Shown here in pieces: positions 61,092 to 64,000 of a stretch of DNA of 64,000 nt. The stretch is from Alteromonas sp. KUL42 (GTDB lineage Bacteria > Pseudomonadota > Gammaproteobacteria > Enterobacterales > Alteromonadaceae): the NCBI RefSeq assembly GCF_006538325.1, contig NZ_BJKK01000003.1, positions 310,001 through 374,000 of the forward strand, in the 5' to 3' direction. Numbering within the stretch: the stretch's first letter is position 1; each line of letters starts with the position of its first letter. The notes beneath the pieces were generated by a model. The model was not told the origin of the DNA. It saw only the letters and a program-made list of their open reading frames with translations, and did not search any database. The translations under genes and the position numbers were made by a program.

Positions 61092-61691
61092 CTATTCCAC
61101 TTTAAAGGTGGTTACTTTACCTTTTAAATTTGTGAGTTCATTTAAGTGTGGCAAAGCAGATTCTAAAGCCTTTTTATCTAGATCAGGACCAACAAAAACC
61201 TTATTCAGCGGCCCTGAACTGGTTTGAATCTTTCGACTAAATGCGCGATATCCTGCTTTTTCCAGTTTATCCAGTAGCGCCTTCACATTCTTTTCATGTC
61301 TAAAGCTACCTAACTGAATAACCCAACCCGCGTCGTCGTCACCTTGTTCATTGCTCGCATCAACAATCGTTTGACTGGCTAACTCGTCTTCTAGTTCAGG
61401 TTTTTCCTGCACTTCATTTGTTAGGGGTTCGCTACTTTCATTAAGAGCAAGTGAGTCATCAACAGCAACCTCGTCTGCAATTTCTACTGCTTGAATCGCG
61501 GCTTTTGCAACACGCTCTGACGGGAATGGCTCTGGCTCAACAATGGGTTTTACAGGAGGGTTAGTGGGTACAGAGACAAACGGCTCTCTATTAGTTTGCT
61601 TTTTGCCATCGAGAAAGTCTGGTAAAAAAATAACGGCAAGCGCCACAACAATAATGGTACCTACCAGTCTATTCTTTAATGCCGATGTCAC
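61092..61691 (-). CDS. dedD: DedD, SPOR-domain cell-division protein
   Basis: 199 residues. N-terminal membrane helix (LVGTIIVVALAVIFLPDFLDG) then a low-complexity acidic linker and a C-terminal SPOR domain (GWVIQLGSFRHEKNVKALLDKLEKAGY...). It binds denuded septal peptidoglycan during division. Position between folC and cvpA matches E. coli. Confidence 0.9.
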   Translation of the reverse strand: MTSALKNRLVGTIIVVALAVIFLPDFLDGKKQTNREPFVSVPTNPPVKPIVEPEPFPSERVAKAAIQAVEIADEVAVDDSLALNESSEPLTNEVQEKPELEDELASQTIVDASNEQGDDDAGWVIQLGSFRHEKNVKALLDKLEKAGYRAFSRKIQTSSGPLNKVFVGPDLDKKALESALPHLNELTNLKGKVTTFKVE

Positions 61692-61743
61692 TGTACTCTC
61701 CTGCTCAAGTTCATTTTATTTAGAAAGACAGGCTTATATGCGT

Positions 61744-63039
61744 TTAACTCGCAAGTACGTCTGCTACGGTGACAAAAGAACCAAATACAAGGATAAGTTC
61801 ACCGTCTTGATAATCAGCACACGCACTTTGATAAGCCGACCTTACGCTGTCGTAAGTTGCTATATTCTGTATGCTTGTGCCGCCATTAACAAGTGCATTT
61901 TCAAGAACTTCAGCCTTACAACCTCTCGGGCCTTCGGTAGTAGCCACATACCACTCGCCATCAAGCTCGCAAAGTGGTGTCAGTGTTTCAGCAATGGACT
62001 TATCTTTGAGCATGCCAACCACGATGCGAATTTTGCTCACATCGTAACGCTGTAACCATTCATGCATTGCTTTTGTAGCTTGAGGGTTATGGGCCACGTC
62101 CACCACAACATGTGGATTTAAGCTTAGCGTTTGTTGCCTGCCAGGCATGGTGGTATTGGCTATAATCTCGCTTAGTGTTGACTCTGAAGGTAAAAGCGCC
62201 AGAGACTCTAACGCAGCAAGGGCTGTACTGGCGTTTTGTAGTGGAATTTTCGGATACGGTAAATGAGCAAAGTGATGTTCTTTACCTTTCCAAGACCAGG
62301 TTGAATAATCTGCTGAAACTTCAGTGATGAAGTCTTGTGTTGCCCAACGCACATTGACAGATAATTCATTGGCAACATCATACAAAGACGAGGGTGGAAA
62401 TAGCTCGCCGACAACGGCGTTGCCATTTTTGCGCATAATACCGGCTTTTTCCCTGGCAATTTTCTCTCGCGTATTACCCAGCCAATCTTGATGGTCTAAA
62501 TCGATGGTGGTGATAACGGCCAAATCTGGGTCGATAATGTTGGTTGCATCTAAACGACCACCTAAGCCTACTTCTAGAATGGCGATGTCGACTTCCCAGT
62601 CTTGCATCATTTTCATGGCTGCCAAAGTGCCAAACTCGAAATAAGTAAGAGATATTTCACCTCTCGCTACTTCTATACTTTCAAAGGCACTAACAAAATC
62701 GTTTTCGGGCGCAAGTTCACCGTTATATCTAACGCGTTCGCAATAGTCAGTAAGATGAGGAGAGCTATACACCGCCACGCGCTTGCCTAAGGAAAGCAAC
62801 GCCTGCTCTAACAAACGGCAGGTTGTTCCCTTTCCATTCGTACCGGCAACCGTAATGACAAGCGAGTTTTCAAGTGTCAGTGACATAGTGTTCGCCACTG
62901 CTTTAACGCGATCTAGCCCCATGTCAATGGCACTAGGATGGATGGATTCTAGATATGACAGCCATTGGCTCAGGCTTTTTGGCGATTCGACCATAGCAGA
63001 CACTGAGCCAACAGAAGATTGTTTATTTTCGTTATTCAC
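61744..63039 (-). CDS. folC: Dihydrofolate/folylpolyglutamate synthase
   Basis: 431 residues. ATP-binding TVAGTNGKGTTCRLLE, folate-loop LTYFEFGTLAAM, EVGLGGRLDATN, and VDVAHNPQATK. It adds glutamate to folates. Start at 63039 overlaps the last base of accD, so translation is coupled. Length as in E. coli (422). Confidence 0.94.
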   Translation of the reverse strand: MNNENKQSSVGSVSAMVESPKSLSQWLSYLESIHPSAIDMGLDRVKAVANTMSLTLENSLVITVAGTNGKGTTCRLLEQALLSLGKRVAVYSSPHLTDYCERVRYNGELAPENDFVSAFESIEVARGEISLTYFEFGTLAAMKMMQDWEVDIAILEVGLGGRLDATNIIDPDLAVITTIDLDHQDWLGNTREKIAREKAGIMRKNGNAVVGELFPPSSLYDVANELSVNVRWATQDFITEVSADYSTWSWKGKEHHFAHLPYPKIPLQNASTALAALESLALLPSESTLSEIIANTTMPGRQQTLSLNPHVVVDVAHNPQATKAMHEWLQRYDVSKIRIVVGMLKDKSIAETLTPLCELDGEWYVATTEGPRGCKAEVLENALVNGGTSIQNIATYDSVRSAYQSACADYQDGELILVFGSFVTVADVLAS

Positions 63040-63884
63040 TAATTCTTGTTATGCAGCTTAACCAATAGGCTGTGTAATCTATCACGCATTTCTCTGCGGT
63101 CAACAATCATATCAATTGCGCCTTTCTCAACAAGAAATTCACTACGCTGAAAACCCTCAGGGAGTTTCTCACGCACGGTTTGCTCGATAACACGTGGGCC
63201 AGCGAAACCAATTAGCGCTTTAGGCTCTGCAACATTCACATCACCAAGCATTGCCAAACTGGCCGAAACACCACCCATGGTGGGGTCCGTCAGTACAGAA
63301 ATATACGGAAGGCCCTTTTTACTCATTTTTGCCAACGCAGCTGACGTTTTCGCCATTTGCATTAACGACATAAGTGCTTCTTGCATACGGGCACCACCAC
63401 TGGCAGAAAAACAAATCAGCGGCGTATTATTTTCGAGGCATGCATTAACTGCTGCTACGAAACGCGCACCGACTACAGATGCCATTGAACCGCCCATGAA
63501 GGCAAATTCAAAACACGCAACGACCACAGGCATTCCCTTAAGTTTGCCCTTCATAACTACCAGTGCGTCTTTTTCGTTGGTAGCCTTTTGTGCCGCTACA
63601 ATACGATCTTTATAACGCTTAGAGTCCTTAAACTTAAGTACGTCTTGAGGCTCATGTTCAGCTCCTAACTCGACTCTATCACCTTCATCGAGAAAGGCAT
63701 CAATTCGTCTACGCGCTGTTATGCGCATGTGGTGGTCACACTTTGGACACACTTCTAGAAGCTTTTCTAATTCGGTTTTATAAAGCACCGCTTGGCAAGA
63801 GCCACATTTGGTCCAGATACCTTCAGGTACGTTACCTTTGGTTGACGTTTGGGTGCGTGGAAGAATTTTTTGAATCCAGCTCAT
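63039..63884 (-). CDS. accD: Acetyl-CoA carboxylase carboxyltransferase subunit beta
   Basis: 281 residues, slightly shorter than E. coli (304). Zinc ribbon [12 protein letters not shown]...CPKCDHH (Cys27, 30, 46, 49 approximately). Crotonase-fold segment [11 protein letters not shown] and [16 protein letters not shown]. It transfers CO2 from biotin to acetyl-CoA with AccA. Complete within the window; the 116 bases beyond its start hold no feature I can name. Confidence 0.95.
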   Translation of the reverse strand: MSWIQKILPRTQTSTKGNVPEGIWTKCGSCQAVLYKTELEKLLEVCPKCDHHMRITARRRIDAFLDEGDRVELGAEHEPQDVLKFKDSKRYKDRIVAAQKATNEKDALVVMKGKLKGMPVVVACFEFAFMGGSMASVVGARFVAAVNACLENNTPLICFSASGGARMQEALMSLMQMAKTSAALAKMSKKGLPYISVLTDPTMGGVSASLAMLGDVNVAEPKALIGFAGPRVIEQTVREKLPEGFQRSEFLVEKGAIDMIVDRREMRDRLHSLLVKLHNKN

Positions 63885-64000
63885 GGAAATTGAATCCTTT
63901 TATTGTTTGCCGGCCAGTTCATTTATTTTTTTCATATTTGCGACCAGCAATACATTAATTTTTTAAGTTTCGTACTGTTTTGTCCAGAAAAAACACATCA

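Overview
The window reads as chromosome of a marine gammaproteobacterium, most likely Alteromonas or a close relative. This rests on gene content and order (accD-folC-dedD-cvpA-purF; a YafS-like methyltransferase-gloB-mltD; a yqiJ/yqiK pair; metG divergent from apbC) and on protein flavour. No database search was possible, so the genus is an inference.

Layout. 1-4.0 kb: backbone (class IV aminotransferase with a sulfotransferase-like partner, an esterase-like lipoprotein, an HDOD protein). 4.5-6.8 kb: a small remnant island with a complete tyrosine integrase and a gene carrying a HEPN-like Rx4H motif. 6.8-18.2 kb: an 11.4 kb integrated element inserted in the 3' end of tRNA-Pro(GGG). Its limits are a 46-bp direct repeat (6786-6831 and 18166-18211), with matching arrays of three GCTACA boxes just inside each end. 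18.2-64 kb: backbone housekeeping and environmental-response genes (DASS transporter, dcd, apbC, metG, gloB, mltD, cysS, ppiB, lpxH, two tandem PhoA-type phosphatases under a probable Pho box, yqiJK, LysR-controlled redox genes, a hybrid kinase, a MASE3-PAS-GGDEF-EAL protein, miaE, and the accD-to-purF cluster).

The tRNA-Pro element. It has a P4-like integrase split by a frameshift; an anti-phage dCTP deaminase of the AvcD/DCD type; a complete NgoMIV-like restriction-modification pair; a second, intact tyrosine recombinase overlapping a tiny HTH gene; a highly structured non-coding platform; a 35-residue membrane protein; an XRE repressor; a 537-residue methyltransferase-like protein of unknown job; an AlpA/excisionase-like regulator; and a ColE2-type replication initiator. 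It looks like a plasmid-like or satellite-like integrative element carrying anti-phage cargo.

Most novel-looking feature. The second recombinase sits beside two direct copies of a roughly 39-nt bulged hairpin repeat, and a third inverted copy lies 2.9 kb away. The copies bracket the structured region, the small genes and the unknown 537-residue protein. I read this as a possible nested recombinase-driven cargo cassette with folded recombination sites.

Two further signals. A 74-bp exact duplication of the miaE 3' end flanks a PEP-CTERM-like gene without any integrase. Five apparent single-base frameshifts (integrase, both ends of the DCD gene, lpxH, a LysR gene), each explicable by a one-base change in or beside a short A or G run, suggest either read-level indels or real decay. 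They should be settled before calling any of these genes broken.
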